Part shown: one piece after another, positions 10,350 to 18,034 of the stretch
Layout: every line of letters begins with the position of its first letter
Numbering within the stretch: position 1 is the first letter of the stretch
DNA from: Streptomyces sp. TLI_105
GTDB taxonomy: Bacteria > Actinomycetota > Actinomycetes > Streptomycetales > Streptomycetaceae
Direction: 5' to 3'
Assembly: GCF_900105415.1 (NCBI RefSeq)
Contig: NZ_FNSM01000001.1
Span: 1,364,001 to 1,428,000, forward strand
Length of the DNA stretch: 64,000 nt
The notes under the pieces: model-generated
Seen by the model: only the letters and a program-made list of their open reading frames with translations
The model's database searches: none
Told to the model about the DNA's origin: nothing
Position numbers and translations under genes: made by a program

Positions 10350-11579
10350 ATGAAGGCCGTCACGTGGCAGGGCCGGCGGAAGGTCTCGGTGGAGCAGGTG
10401 CCGGACCCCGTGCTGCAGAAGCCCACGGACGTGATCGTCCGGATCACGTCGAGCGGGCTGTGCGGTTCCGACCTGCATCTGTACGAGGTCCTCGGGCCGT
10501 TCCTCGACGCCGGCGACGTCCTCGGGCACGAGCCGATGGGCGTGGTGGAGGAGGTGGGCGCGGACGTGCGGCGGCTGCGGCCGGGGGCGCGGGTCGTGGT
10601 GCCGTTCAACGTGTCCTGCGGCACCTGCGCGATGTGCTCGCGGGGGCTGCACTCCCAGTGCGAGACCACACAGGTGCACGCGTACGACACGGGCGCCGCC
10701 CTGTTCGGCTACACGAAGCTGTACGGGCAGGTGCCGGGCGCCCAGGCCGAGTACCTGCGCGTGCCGTTCGGGGACACCCTGCCGATCCCGGTGCCGGACG
10801 GGCCGCCGGACGACCGCTTCGTCTACCTCTCGGACGTGCTGCCGACGGCGTGGCAGGGCGTCGAGTACGCCGAGGTCCCGCCGGGCGGTTCGGTCGCGGT
10901 CCTGGGCCTCGGTCCCATCGGCGACATGGCCGCGCGGATCGCCCTGCTGCGGGGCGCCGGCCTCGTCGTCGGCATCGACCCCGTGGCCGAGCGGCGGGAC
11001 CGCGCGGCGGCCCGCGGGGTGCACGTCCTGGACTCCTCCGACGACGACCTGATCGACCGGGTGCGGGACCTCACGGACGGGCGGGGCCCCGACGCGGTGA
11101 TCGACGCGGTCGGCATGGAGGCGCACGGCGCCCCGGTCGCCAAGGGGCTGCACACGATGGTCGCCCTGCTCCCGGACGGGCTCGCCGGGCGCATGATGCG
11201 CCGCTTCGGCGTGGACCGGCTGTCCGCGCTCCACCTGGCGGTCGAGCTGGTGAGCCGCGGCGGGACCGTGTCGCTCTCCGGGGTGTACGGGGGCGCTGCG
11301 GACCCGATGCCGTTGTTCGCCATGTTCGACAAGCAGCTCCGGCTCCACATGGGTCAGGCGAACGTGCTGCGGTGGGTCGACGATCTGCTCCCCCTGCTCA
11401 CCGACGACGACCCCCTGGGCGTGGACGGCTTCGCCACGCACCGGCTGCCCCTGGACGCGGCGCCCGAGGCGTACGACATGTTCCAGGCCAAGCGCGACGG
11501 CGCCGTGAAGGTCCTCTTCTCCCCCGACGCGCACCTCCCGGACGGCAAGGCTCCCGCCGCGGAGCCGCCGACCGCCTGA
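10350..11579 (+). CDS. Zinc-dependent alcohol/threonine-type dehydrogenase (MDR family)
   Basis: A medium-chain dehydrogenase of 409 aa. Catalytic zinc ligands are Cys38 (GLCGSDLH) and His60-Glu61 (GHEPMG); structural zinc cysteines are 90, 93, 96 and 104 (CGTCAMC, then C). The Rossmann motif VLGLGPIG follows near residue 188. The sequence resembles glutathione-independent formaldehyde dehydrogenase-like MDR proteins common in actinomycetes; the true substrate is unknown. I chose ATG 10350 because MKAVTWQG is the family's usual N-terminus; GTG 10341 is in frame. A hairpin terminator follows. Confidence 0.85.
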   Translation: MKAVTWQGRRKVSVEQVPDPVLQKPTDVIVRITSSGLCGSDLHLYEVLGPFLDAGDVLGHEPMGVVEEVGADVRRLRPGARVVVPFNVSCGTCAMCSRGLHSQCETTQVHAYDTGAALFGYTKLYGQVPGAQAEYLRVPFGDTLPIPVPDGPPDDRFVYLSDVLPTAWQGVEYAEVPPGGSVAVLGLGPIGDMAARIALLRGAGLVVGIDPVAERRDRAAARGVHVLDSSDDDLIDRVRDLTDGRGPDAVIDAVGMEAHGAPVAKGLHTMVALLPDGLAGRMMRRFGVDRLSALHLAVELVSRGGTVSLSGVYGGAADPMPLFAMFDKQLRLHMGQANVLRWVDDLLPLLTDDDPLGVDGFATHRLPLDAAPEAYDMFQAKRDGAVKVLFSPDAHLPDGKAPAAEPPTA

Positions 11580-11594
11580 TCCCCGCCACGACCC

Positions 11595-11628
11595 CAGGGC
11601 CGCTTCGGACCGTTCCGAAGCGGCCCTG
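11595..11628 (+). terminator. Hairpin terminator after dehydrogenase
   Basis: A perfect 15-bp stem (11595-11609 with 11614-11628) and a 4-nt loop lie 16 nt after the dehydrogenase stop codon. Confidence 0.8.
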
Positions 11629-11743
11629 ACGCGTTTCGCCTCAACCCGGGCCGCGGTCTTGCCAGTTGGGGTTCCTCCTTCAAAGAATGTGCATGACAAC
11701 CGAAGGATCTTCGGTTGCACAGCCATCAGAGGGGAACCCCCAC

Positions 11744-12616
11744 ATGAAGAAGCCTCTCGCCGGCGCCCTGCTCGCCCTGCTCCTGGCAGGCGCGACAGCG
11801 GTTCCGGCCGCGGCCTCCGCACCCCGGGAGACGGTCGCACAGGCCCCGGCCCCGGCCTCCGCACCCCGGACCCAGGCCGTGACCGCCGTCGACTTCGCGG
11901 GAACGGTCGCGCTCAGCAACTGTTCCGGCTCCGTCGTCCGCACCCCGAGCTCCCTGCCGAGCGACCCCGCGCTCGTCCTCTCCAACGGCCACTGCCTGGA
12001 GACCGGCATGCCGGCGCCCGGCCAGGTCATCAAGGACCGGCGCTCCACCCGCTCGTTCACCCTGCTCAACTCGGCCGGCACCGGTGTCGGGACGCTGCGC
12101 GCGAGCAAGATCGCGTACGGCACGATGACCGACACGGACATCTCGATCTACCAGCTGACCAAGACGTACGCGCAGATCCAGAGCACGTACGGCATCAGCG
12201 CCCTGACCCTCAACGACGCCCACCCGGTCCAGGGTTCGGCGATCAAGGTGGTCTCCGGGTACTGGAAGCGGATCTACAGCTGCAACATCGACGGCTTCGT
12301 CTACCGCATGAAGGAGGGCGAGTGGACCTGGAAGGACTCGGTCCGCTACACCTCGGCGTGCAACACGATCGGCGGCACGTCCGGCTCGCCCGTGATCGAC
12401 GCGACCACCGGCAAGGTCGTCGCCGTCAACAACACGGGCAACGAGAGCGGTGAGAGCTGCACCGTGAACAACCCGTGCGAGATCGACGAGAGTGGCGCCG
12501 TCACCGTCCGCCAGGGCATCAACTACGCCCAGGAGACGTACACGATCGTCCCCTGCATCGGCGCCGGCAGCGTGATCGACCTCAACCGCCCGGGCTGCGC
12601 CCTGCCCAAGCCGTAA
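11744..12616 (+). CDS. Secreted trypsin-like serine protease
   Basis: A protein of 290 aa with a Sec signal peptide (MKKPLAGALLALLLAGATAV, predicted cleavage near AAASA) and a short Ala/Pro pro-segment. The chymotrypsin-fold triad is visible: His83 in SNGHC, Asp132 in MTDTDISIY, and Ser215 in GTSGSPV. Paired cysteines (60/84, 180/206, and two near the C-terminus) suggest disulfides suited to an extracellular enzyme. The start at ATG 11744 is preceded by AGAGGGGAAC. The gene lies between two hairpins and is probably monocistronic. Confidence 0.85.
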   Translation: MKKPLAGALLALLLAGATAVPAAASAPRETVAQAPAPASAPRTQAVTAVDFAGTVALSNCSGSVVRTPSSLPSDPALVLSNGHCLETGMPAPGQVIKDRRSTRSFTLLNSAGTGVGTLRASKIAYGTMTDTDISIYQLTKTYAQIQSTYGISALTLNDAHPVQGSAIKVVSGYWKRIYSCNIDGFVYRMKEGEWTWKDSVRYTSACNTIGGTSGSPVIDATTGKVVAVNNTGNESGESCTVNNPCEIDESGAVTVRQGINYAQETYTIVPCIGAGSVIDLNRPGCALPKP

Positions 12617-12626
12617 CGCCTCGGCC

Positions 12627-12668
12627 GTCTCCCGCCGGCCGCCCGTGTCCGGGCGGTCGGCGGGAGAC
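12627..12668 (+). terminator. Hairpin terminator after protease
   Basis: A 19-bp stem with one G-U pair (12627-12645 with 12650-12668) and a 4-nt loop sits 10 nt past the protease stop. Confidence 0.8.
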
Positions 12669-12689
12669 GCCGTCGCACTCACGGCCGAT

Positions 12690-12705
12690 TGAGTAGGCGT
12701 ACTCA
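12690..12705. promoter_or_regulatory. TGAGTA-N4-TACTCA inverted repeat before lipoprotein gene
   Basis: Perfect 6-bp arms (12690-12695 and 12700-12705) separated by GGCG lie about 50 nt upstream of the SCO0607-type lipoprotein gene, in promoter position. No regulator gene lies next to it, so the cognate factor is unknown. Confidence 0.45.
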
Positions 12706-12756
12706 TCACGGAGACCTCAAGCTCGCCGAGACTGTGTGCACCAGCGAGAGAGGCCC

Positions 12757-13107
12757 GTGACCGTGACCACGCAGCAGACCCGACGACCCCGTCCGCACCC
12801 CCGCACGACCGGCGGGGCGTTCGCCCGCCGCACCCTCCCCGGCCTCGCCGCCGCGAGCCTGACCGCGGCCTTCCTCCTGACGGGCTGCGCGTTCCAGATC
12901 CATGACCGGGTCTGCAGCTCCGGCCACTACCCGGTCAAGGCCGTCGGGAACACCACCGGCGGCGACTGCGTGGCGGACGGCCAGGAGCCGTTCGAGGGCT
13001 ACGTCCGCTACCCCGCGGGCCAGGTGCCCGAGTACGTCGACGACAAGTGGGACCGCTACTGGTCCACGGTCGTCGTCGACGCCGAGGGCCGGGTGGTGCA
13101 GGGCTGA
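12757..13107 (+). CDS. SCO0607-family lipoprotein
   Basis: A small exported lipoprotein of about 116 aa. An Arg-rich leader (RRTLPGLAAASLTAAF) leads to the lipobox LLTGC. The mature part (DRVCSSGHYPVKAVGNTTGG, then CVADGQEPFEGYVRYPAGQV) matches the Streptomyces SCO0607 lipoprotein family, whose function is unknown; two further cysteines may pair. The start is uncertain among GTG 12736, 12757 and 12763: GAGAGAGG is 3 nt from 12757 and 9 nt from 12763. An inverted repeat of 6-bp arms lies upstream. Confidence 0.75.
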   Translation: MTVTTQQTRRPRPHPRTTGGAFARRTLPGLAAASLTAAFLLTGCAFQIHDRVCSSGHYPVKAVGNTTGGDCVADGQEPFEGYVRYPAGQVPEYVDDKWDRYWSTVVVDAEGRVVQG

Positions 13108-13114
13108 CCGACCG

Positions 13115-14839
13115 TCAGGGAGCCATCTCGTACGCGCCCGACAGCGCCTCGACGCGCTGCCAGACGCGCTCCGACCGCGCCTCGTCGACGACGGGGCGCC
13201 GGACGGCGCCGAGCGCCCAGAGCTGCTGCTGCTCGGTCGCGGAGTCCTTGCCGTGCAGCTCGACCGCGTGCGCGGAGAAGTCGCGGACGAGGACGGCGAA
13301 CAGCTCGTCGAGCACGTCCTCGTCGAGACCGGTCAGGGCGGCCTGCTCCAGGACCAGCTGCCCGTGGACGACGAGCGCGAAGAGCTGGCCCACGGCCAGG
13401 AGCAGGTCGAGGTCGCGGCTCTGCTCCTCGTCGGGCGCGGCCTTGAGCACGAACTCGCAGAGGGCGTCGGCCTGTTCGCGGAAACGGGCCACGTTGGACA
13501 CGTGGGCGTACGCCTCGTAGGCCGGCCGCCAGTCGTGGAAGCGGACCGCGCCGAGACCCCGCGCCGGGCCCTGCCGGAAGAGGAACGCGTCGTCGGCCGC
13601 GTCCAGACGGGTCGGGACGGGCTCGTACGCGACCGGGTCGAGGAGGTGGTTGCGCATGAACTTCAGGATCAGCGCCAGATTGACGTGGACCGTGCCCTCC
13701 AGCTTCGGCAGGCCGCGGATCTCCACGGCGGCCTCCGCGAAGTAGTTGTCCTTCTCGAAGCCCTTGGCGGCGATCACGTCCCACATCAGGTCGATGACCT
13801 TCTCGCCCTCCGTGGTCACCTTCATCTTCGTCATCGGGTTGAAGAGGAGGTAGCGGCGGTCCTCGGGGCCGGCGGTGCGGAAGTAGTCGACGGCACGGTC
13901 GCTGAACAGCTTCATGCCGACGAGCCGGACGTACGCGTCGGTCAGCTCGCGCCGCACGTGTGGGAAGGCGGTGACCGGACGGCCGTAGAGGATGCGGTTC
14001 TGCGCGTGCGTGACGGCCTCGTACATCGCGTGCTCGCAGATGCCGATGGAGGCGGTGCAGAGGTTGAACTTGCCGACGTTGACGGTGTTGAGGGCGGCGT
14101 CGAAGGCGGCGCGCCCGGTGTGCAGGACGTCCTCGGCGGCGACGGGGTAGTCCTCCAGGCGGAACTCGCTGACGAACTTCGACGAGTCGACGACGTTCTT
14201 GACGAGGTGGTACGCCGGGTGGCGGCTGTCGGCGGCGAAGAAGACGTAGCCGTCGGGGCCCTCGACGTCGGTGCGGCGGCCGAAGACGGAGACGAGCCCG
14301 GCGGCGTTGCCGTTGCCGATGTAGTACTTGGAGCCGGTGGCGCAGAAGCCGCCCTCGCCGTCGGGCTCCAGGAGCATGTCGGTGGAGTAGATGTCGGCAC
14401 CGTGGGACTTCTCGGAGAGGCCGAAGGCGAACACCTCGCCCTGGGCGAGGAGTTCGGCGGCGCGGGCACGGGCGGCGGCGTTGTCGCTCTGCCAGACCGG
14501 GCCGAGGCCGAGGATGGTGACCTGCCAGGCGTACCAGTAGTCGAGGCCGTAGAAACCGAGGATCTCGTTGAGGGCGGCGATGCGGGCGGTGTCCCAGCGC
14601 TTGTCGCCCTCGTCCTCGCCGGCGGCGGAGGACGGCGTCAGGAAGGTCGCGAAGAGCCCTTCCTCCGCGGCGAAGGCGAGGAAGTCGCCGAGCCAGGCCC
14701 GGGTCCGGTAGTCCTCGATGATCCGTCGCTTGCCGCGCGCCTCGAACCAGTCCACGGTGGCGCGCAGCAGCCGGCGGGTCTCCGGGTCGAAGTGGGCGGG
14801 ATCGTAGGTGTGCGGGTTGAACAGCAGCGGGTCGGCCAT
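13115..14839 (-). CDS. Acyl-CoA dehydrogenase family protein
   Basis: A protein of 574 aa, longer than the usual 380-aa acyl-CoA dehydrogenase and closer in size to the acyl-CoA oxidase/ACAD superfamily forms with a C-terminal extension. The flavin-binding middle domain is visible (FAFGLSEKSHGADIYST, GSKYYIGNGNAAG, YVFFAADSRHP), followed by the helical C-terminal domain (GICEHAMYEAVTHAQNR, WDVIAAKGFEKDN). It would oxidise an acyl-CoA alpha-beta bond with FAD; the substrate is unknown. ATG 14839 has GGAAAGGCGG upstream. It lies 53 bp downstream of a PadR regulator gene on the same strand, so PadR probably controls it. Confidence 0.85.
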   Translation of the reverse strand: MADPLLFNPHTYDPAHFDPETRRLLRATVDWFEARGKRRIIEDYRTRAWLGDFLAFAAEEGLFATFLTPSSAAGEDEGDKRWDTARIAALNEILGFYGLDYWYAWQVTILGLGPVWQSDNAAARARAAELLAQGEVFAFGLSEKSHGADIYSTDMLLEPDGEGGFCATGSKYYIGNGNAAGLVSVFGRRTDVEGPDGYVFFAADSRHPAYHLVKNVVDSSKFVSEFRLEDYPVAAEDVLHTGRAAFDAALNTVNVGKFNLCTASIGICEHAMYEAVTHAQNRILYGRPVTAFPHVRRELTDAYVRLVGMKLFSDRAVDYFRTAGPEDRRYLLFNPMTKMKVTTEGEKVIDLMWDVIAAKGFEKDNYFAEAAVEIRGLPKLEGTVHVNLALILKFMRNHLLDPVAYEPVPTRLDAADDAFLFRQGPARGLGAVRFHDWRPAYEAYAHVSNVARFREQADALCEFVLKAAPDEEQSRDLDLLLAVGQLFALVVHGQLVLEQAALTGLDEDVLDELFAVLVRDFSAHAVELHGKDSATEQQQLWALGAVRRPVVDEARSERVWQRVEALSGAYEMAP

Positions 14840-14892
14840 GACGTCCGCCTTTCCGGCTCGTGGTGAGGGGTGGGGTGGTACGGGGGTGTGGT

Positions 14893-15450
14893 TCAGCGCC
14901 CGGCTTCGAACCGGGCGAGCGTGGCGAGGACGTCGTCGAGCCAGTCGATCATCATCCGCTCGTAGGCGATGCCGCCGCGGAGGACGGCGTGCTGGAGCTC
15001 CCGCTCGGCGTCGAGCGGACCGTCGGCGTCGGACGCCGGGAAGTCCCGCGCCTCGCCCGCGAGGTAGTGCTCCAGGCGATCGGTGTGCGCCCGTCTGTGC
15101 CGCTCGACCTCGCCGATCAGCGCGGCGGGATCGTCGAAGGCGGCTCCCCGGATCTTCACCGCGAGGTCGTGCCGCACGCTCTCGGGCTCGATCGGTTCGT
15201 GCAGCCACGTGGAGAGCGCGGCCCGTCCGGGCCCCGCGACGGAGTACTCCTTCTTGTCGGGACGGCCCTGCTGGGGGACGTCCCGGACGTCCACCCAACC
15301 CTCGCTCTCCATGCGCTTGAGCACGCGGTAGATCTGCTGGTGGGTGGCGGTCCAGAAGTATCCGATGGACCGCTCGAAGCGCCGGGCCAGCTCGTAGCCG
15401 GATCCGGGCTTCTCGAGCAGGGACACGAGGATCGCGTGGTCGAGCGCCAT
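14893..15450 (-). CDS. PadR-family transcriptional regulator
   Basis: A protein of 185 aa with the PadR winged helix: MALDHAILVSLLEKPGSGYE, ARRFERSIGYFWTATHQQIY, VLKRMESEGWVDVRDVPQQG and KKEYSVAGPGRAAL. The C-terminal half is a helical Vir-type dimerisation domain with a long coiled stretch (GEVERHRRAHTDRLEHYL). ATG 15450 is chosen because the family begins at this Met. A perfect 12-4-12 palindrome starts 10 nt upstream of the ATG and is very likely its own operator. The gene is the first of an operon with the acyl-CoA dehydrogenase and is divergent from the macrodomain-UDG-ART gene. Confidence 0.9.
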   Translation of the reverse strand: MALDHAILVSLLEKPGSGYELARRFERSIGYFWTATHQQIYRVLKRMESEGWVDVRDVPQQGRPDKKEYSVAGPGRAALSTWLHEPIEPESVRHDLAVKIRGAAFDDPAALIGEVERHRRAHTDRLEHYLAGEARDFPASDADGPLDAERELQHAVLRGGIAYERMMIDWLDDVLATLARFEAGR

Positions 15451-15459
15451 GCGCCCGAT

Positions 15460-15487
15460 CTTGCTATGCAACGAGTTGCATAGCAAG
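15460..15487. promoter_or_regulatory. PadR operator, 28-bp palindrome
   Basis: CTTGCTATGCAA, a 4-nt CGAG spacer and TTGCATAGCAAG form a perfect inverted repeat. The core ATGCAAC-N2-GTTGCAT has the ATG(C/T)-N8-(A/G)CAT form typical of PadR operators. It lies 10 nt before the PadR start codon and 34 nt upstream of the divergent DNA-damage promoter. Confidence 0.8.
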
Positions 15488-15521
15488 AGGGGCCGGGCCG
15501 GTGAGACACGGCTCACGGGCG

Positions 15522-15544
15522 TTGTCAGTGGTGCGCGATAGCTT
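15522..15544 (+). promoter_or_regulatory. PafBC/RecA-NDp-type DNA-damage promoter
   Basis: TTGTCAGTG is followed by exactly 8 nt and TAGCTT, matching the actinobacterial LexA-independent damage promoter consensus tTGTCRgtg-N8-TAnnnT at every specified base. The -10 hexamer ends 38 nt before the GTG start of the macrodomain-UDG-ART gene, leaving a normal 5' leader with a strong ribosome site. Confidence 0.8.
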
Positions 15545-15582
15545 CGAGAACGTTCGAAAGATTGCACGAGGAGGGGGAATTC

Positions 15583-17913
15583 GTGGGTGTCGAGCGTGCG
15601 TTGAAGGTCGTTCTCGTCGACGTCAACGACGAGGTGGTGGCGGCCTGGCGGTCCGCGTTCGCGGACACGCCCGGGGTCGAGATCCGGCGGGGTTCCGTTC
15701 TCGACGTGGACGTCGACGCGTGGGTCTCCCCCACCAACGCGAAGGGGCGGATGGACGGAGGGGTCGACGCCGTCGTCAAGCGGCACCTCGGTGCCGGTGT
15801 CCAGGTGCGGGTGCAGCGGGCGATCCGCGAGCGGTTCGGCGGGAGCCTGCCGGTGGGCAGCGCGGTCTGCGTCCCGTCCGGGGCGGCCGTGCCGCGCTAT
15901 CTGATCTCCACGCCGACGATGCGACAGTCCTCGCAGAACGTCAGCGACACGATGAACGTGGCGCTGGCGTGCGCGGCGGCGTTCCAGGCGGTACACCTGC
16001 AGAACCTGGCGAAGCACGGCAGCATCCGGTCGGTGGCGCTCGTCGGGATGGGCGCGCGGACGGGTCAGGTGCCGGCGCAGGTGTGCGCCAATCTGATGTG
16101 GACGGGGTACACGCTGTTCCACGACCACGGGTTCGCGGACTACGACGAGTTGCGGGCGGCGGTGCTCGGACAGCTCGCCGACATCGAGGGCGCGGGCCCG
16201 GCGCAGCGGGTGCGGATCAAGGTGCCGGAGCAGACGCCGACCGTCGCGGCGTCGGACGTGTCGGCGTCGACCGAGGCTCCGGCCGAGGCGCCGGCTGCCG
16301 CGGCTTCGGATCCGTTGGGGCTGGCCGAGCTGTTCACGGGTGGTGGTGAGCCGTGGCTGCCGCTGCTCGCCCCGGTGATCGAGGCGCAGCCGGGGGCCGG
16401 CTCCTTCATCGGGCCGAAGCGGAGCCCGGAGGTGGTGCCGGTGCGCGAGCTGACCTTCCAGGCGTTGAAGCCGCATCCGCCGCACAAGTGGAAGGTGGTC
16501 GCCTTCGGGCAGAACCCGTACCCGCGGGCGGAGAGCGCGACCGGCATCGCGATGTTCGACAACACCTTCCACGACTGGAAGGACAGTCAGTTCGGCCGGG
16601 TGGTCAGCATCCGCTGCCTCATCAAGGCGGCCGCGATGTGGAAGTACGGCATCGCCAAGAAGACGCCGATCGCCGACGTCCGGGCGCTGTTGAAGAAGGA
16701 GGACACGGTTCAGCCGCCGGAGTGGTTCCAGGCGATGCTCACCCAGGGCGTGCTGCTGCTGAACGCGTCCCTCACGGCGAGCGCGGACGGGGCCGTGCCG
16801 ACCGAGCAGCACACGTCCTTCTGGCGGCCCGTGGCGGAGCAGATCGTCGAGGAGATCCTCCGGGCGAAGCAGGACGCCGAGGAGGAGGACCGCGGAGTGG
16901 TGTTCGCCTGGTGGGGCGCGCACGCCCGGAGCCTGAAGCGGGTCGTCCAGCGGCTGGAGAAGAAGTACCCGGGGGTGGAGGTCCGACACCTGGACCACGC
17001 GAACCCGGCGGCGCAGGGGGACGTCTTCTGCGAGGGGGACCACTTCGCCCGGGTGAACGACGCCCTGGCGGCGGTGGGGGCCGAGCCGGTCGACTGGCTG
17101 CCGCGCAGGGGCTGGGACCAGGACGCGGCCGGGGCCGGGGCCGGAGGGTCCGGCGGGGGCGTCGCGGAGCGCATGGGCGCGTTCATCGCGTCGACGATGG
17201 AGCTGCACCAGCTCTATCTGGAGCGGCTCACGAGCGTCAAGCACGAGGGGCTCGTCCTGCCGCCGATCACCGGAGTGTTCGACACGCCGGTGATGGACTT
17301 CCGGAAGGCCGTCGAGCCGGTGACGGGGGTGCTGGCGAACCTGGACGGGTACGTCGAGCGGTCGAGCCGTTTCGCGGAGGCCAAGGTGGCGGAGGCGGAG
17401 GCCGCGGGCGGAGCGGCCGGGACCGGTCTGTCCGCCGACGCGATCTCGGCGCTGTACCTGTACACGTGCGAGTCGGCGTTCTACCGCGAGATCAACGCCG
17501 TGCTGCGGTCCCCGGACCGGGAGCGGCTCGTGCCGTATCTGCCGTACCTGCGTCTGCTGTTCTCCGCCGTCGCCGAGCTGCCGCCGCAGACCCGGCCGCT
17601 GTGGCGCGGTGTGGCGCTCGACCTGCGGTCCCAGTATCCGCTGGGGCGCACGGTGACGTGGTGGGGCGTCTCGTCGTGCACGTCCGAGCCGAGCGTGGCC
17701 CGGGCCTTCCTCGGGAGCCGCGGGCGGCGGACGCTGTTCGAGGTGACGCCGGCGCGGGCGGTGGGGATCCGGCGGTTCTCCGCGTTCACGGGCGAGGAGG
17801 AGTACATCCTGACGCCGGGCACCCAGCTGAAGGTGACGGACGTGAAGACCGAGCGCGGCGGGCTGTGCACCGTACGCCTCACCGAACTGGAGGGCCAGGG
17901 GCTGGTGTCCTAG
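15583..17913 (+). CDS. Macrodomain - uracil-DNA-glycosylase-like - ADP-ribosyltransferase fusion
   Basis: A 776-aa cytoplasmic protein with three modules joined by Ala/Gly-rich linkers. Residues about 8-200 are a macrodomain: SPTNAKGRMDGGVDAVVKRH (49-68) and the phosphate loop LVGMGARTG (153-161). Residues about 290-505 are a family-1-like UDG fold: GQNPYP (309-314, in place of GQDPYH), LLLNASLT (391-398), FAWWGAHARS (441-450) and DHANPAAQGDVFCEGDHF (471-488), in place of the HPSPLS loop. Residues about 535-770 are an R-S-E-type ADP-ribosyltransferase: LWRGV (Arg674), SSCTS (697-701) and GEEEYIL (ExE at 738-740). GTG 15583 is chosen because GAGGAGGGGG lies 5 nt upstream. The damage promoter suggests a role in ADP-ribose signalling on nucleic acid. 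The UDG catalytic Asp is Asn, so classical uracil excision is doubtful. Confidence 0.88.
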   Translation: MGVERALKVVLVDVNDEVVAAWRSAFADTPGVEIRRGSVLDVDVDAWVSPTNAKGRMDGGVDAVVKRHLGAGVQVRVQRAIRERFGGSLPVGSAVCVPSGAAVPRYLISTPTMRQSSQNVSDTMNVALACAAAFQAVHLQNLAKHGSIRSVALVGMGARTGQVPAQVCANLMWTGYTLFHDHGFADYDELRAAVLGQLADIEGAGPAQRVRIKVPEQTPTVAASDVSASTEAPAEAPAAAASDPLGLAELFTGGGEPWLPLLAPVIEAQPGAGSFIGPKRSPEVVPVRELTFQALKPHPPHKWKVVAFGQNPYPRAESATGIAMFDNTFHDWKDSQFGRVVSIRCLIKAAAMWKYGIAKKTPIADVRALLKKEDTVQPPEWFQAMLTQGVLLLNASLTASADGAVPTEQHTSFWRPVAEQIVEEILRAKQDAEEEDRGVVFAWWGAHARSLKRVVQRLEKKYPGVEVRHLDHANPAAQGDVFCEGDHFARVNDALAAVGAEPVDWLPRRGWDQDAAGAGAGGSGGGVAERMGAFIASTMELHQLYLERLTSVKHEGLVLPPITGVFDTPVMDFRKAVEPVTGVLANLDGYVERSSRFAEAKVAEAEAAGGAAGTGLSADAISALYLYTCESAFYREINAVLRSPDRERLVPYLPYLRLLFSAVAELPPQTRPLWRGVALDLRSQYPLGRTVTWWGVSSCTSEPSVARAFLGSRGRRTLFEVTPARAVGIRRFSAFTGEEEYILTPGTQLKVTDVKTERGGLCTVRLTELEGQGLVS

Positions 17914-17975
17914 GCGACCCGGCCCGCCCGACGGCCGCGGTCCGGCCGTCGACGGAACGCCGGACGACCTGTGAC

Positions 17976-18013
17976 GAACCCCTCCTGGGCCGCACTCGGC
18001 CCAGGAGGGGTTC
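17976..18013. terminator. Bidirectional hairpin terminator
   Basis: A perfect 17-bp stem (17976-17992 with 17997-18013) and a 4-nt loop separate the convergent macrodomain-UDG-ART gene (stop 17913) and pntB (stop 18035). Confidence 0.85.
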
Positions 18014-18034
18014 CGACGGGTCCCGACCCGCGGG

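Noticed and set aside
15541..15560. Possible LexA box (GAACGTTC core) before the macrodomain-UDG-ART gene
   Set aside because: Actinobacterial LexA boxes need GAAC-N4-GTTC; here the half-sites abut with no spacer, so only the PafBC-type promoter is supported.
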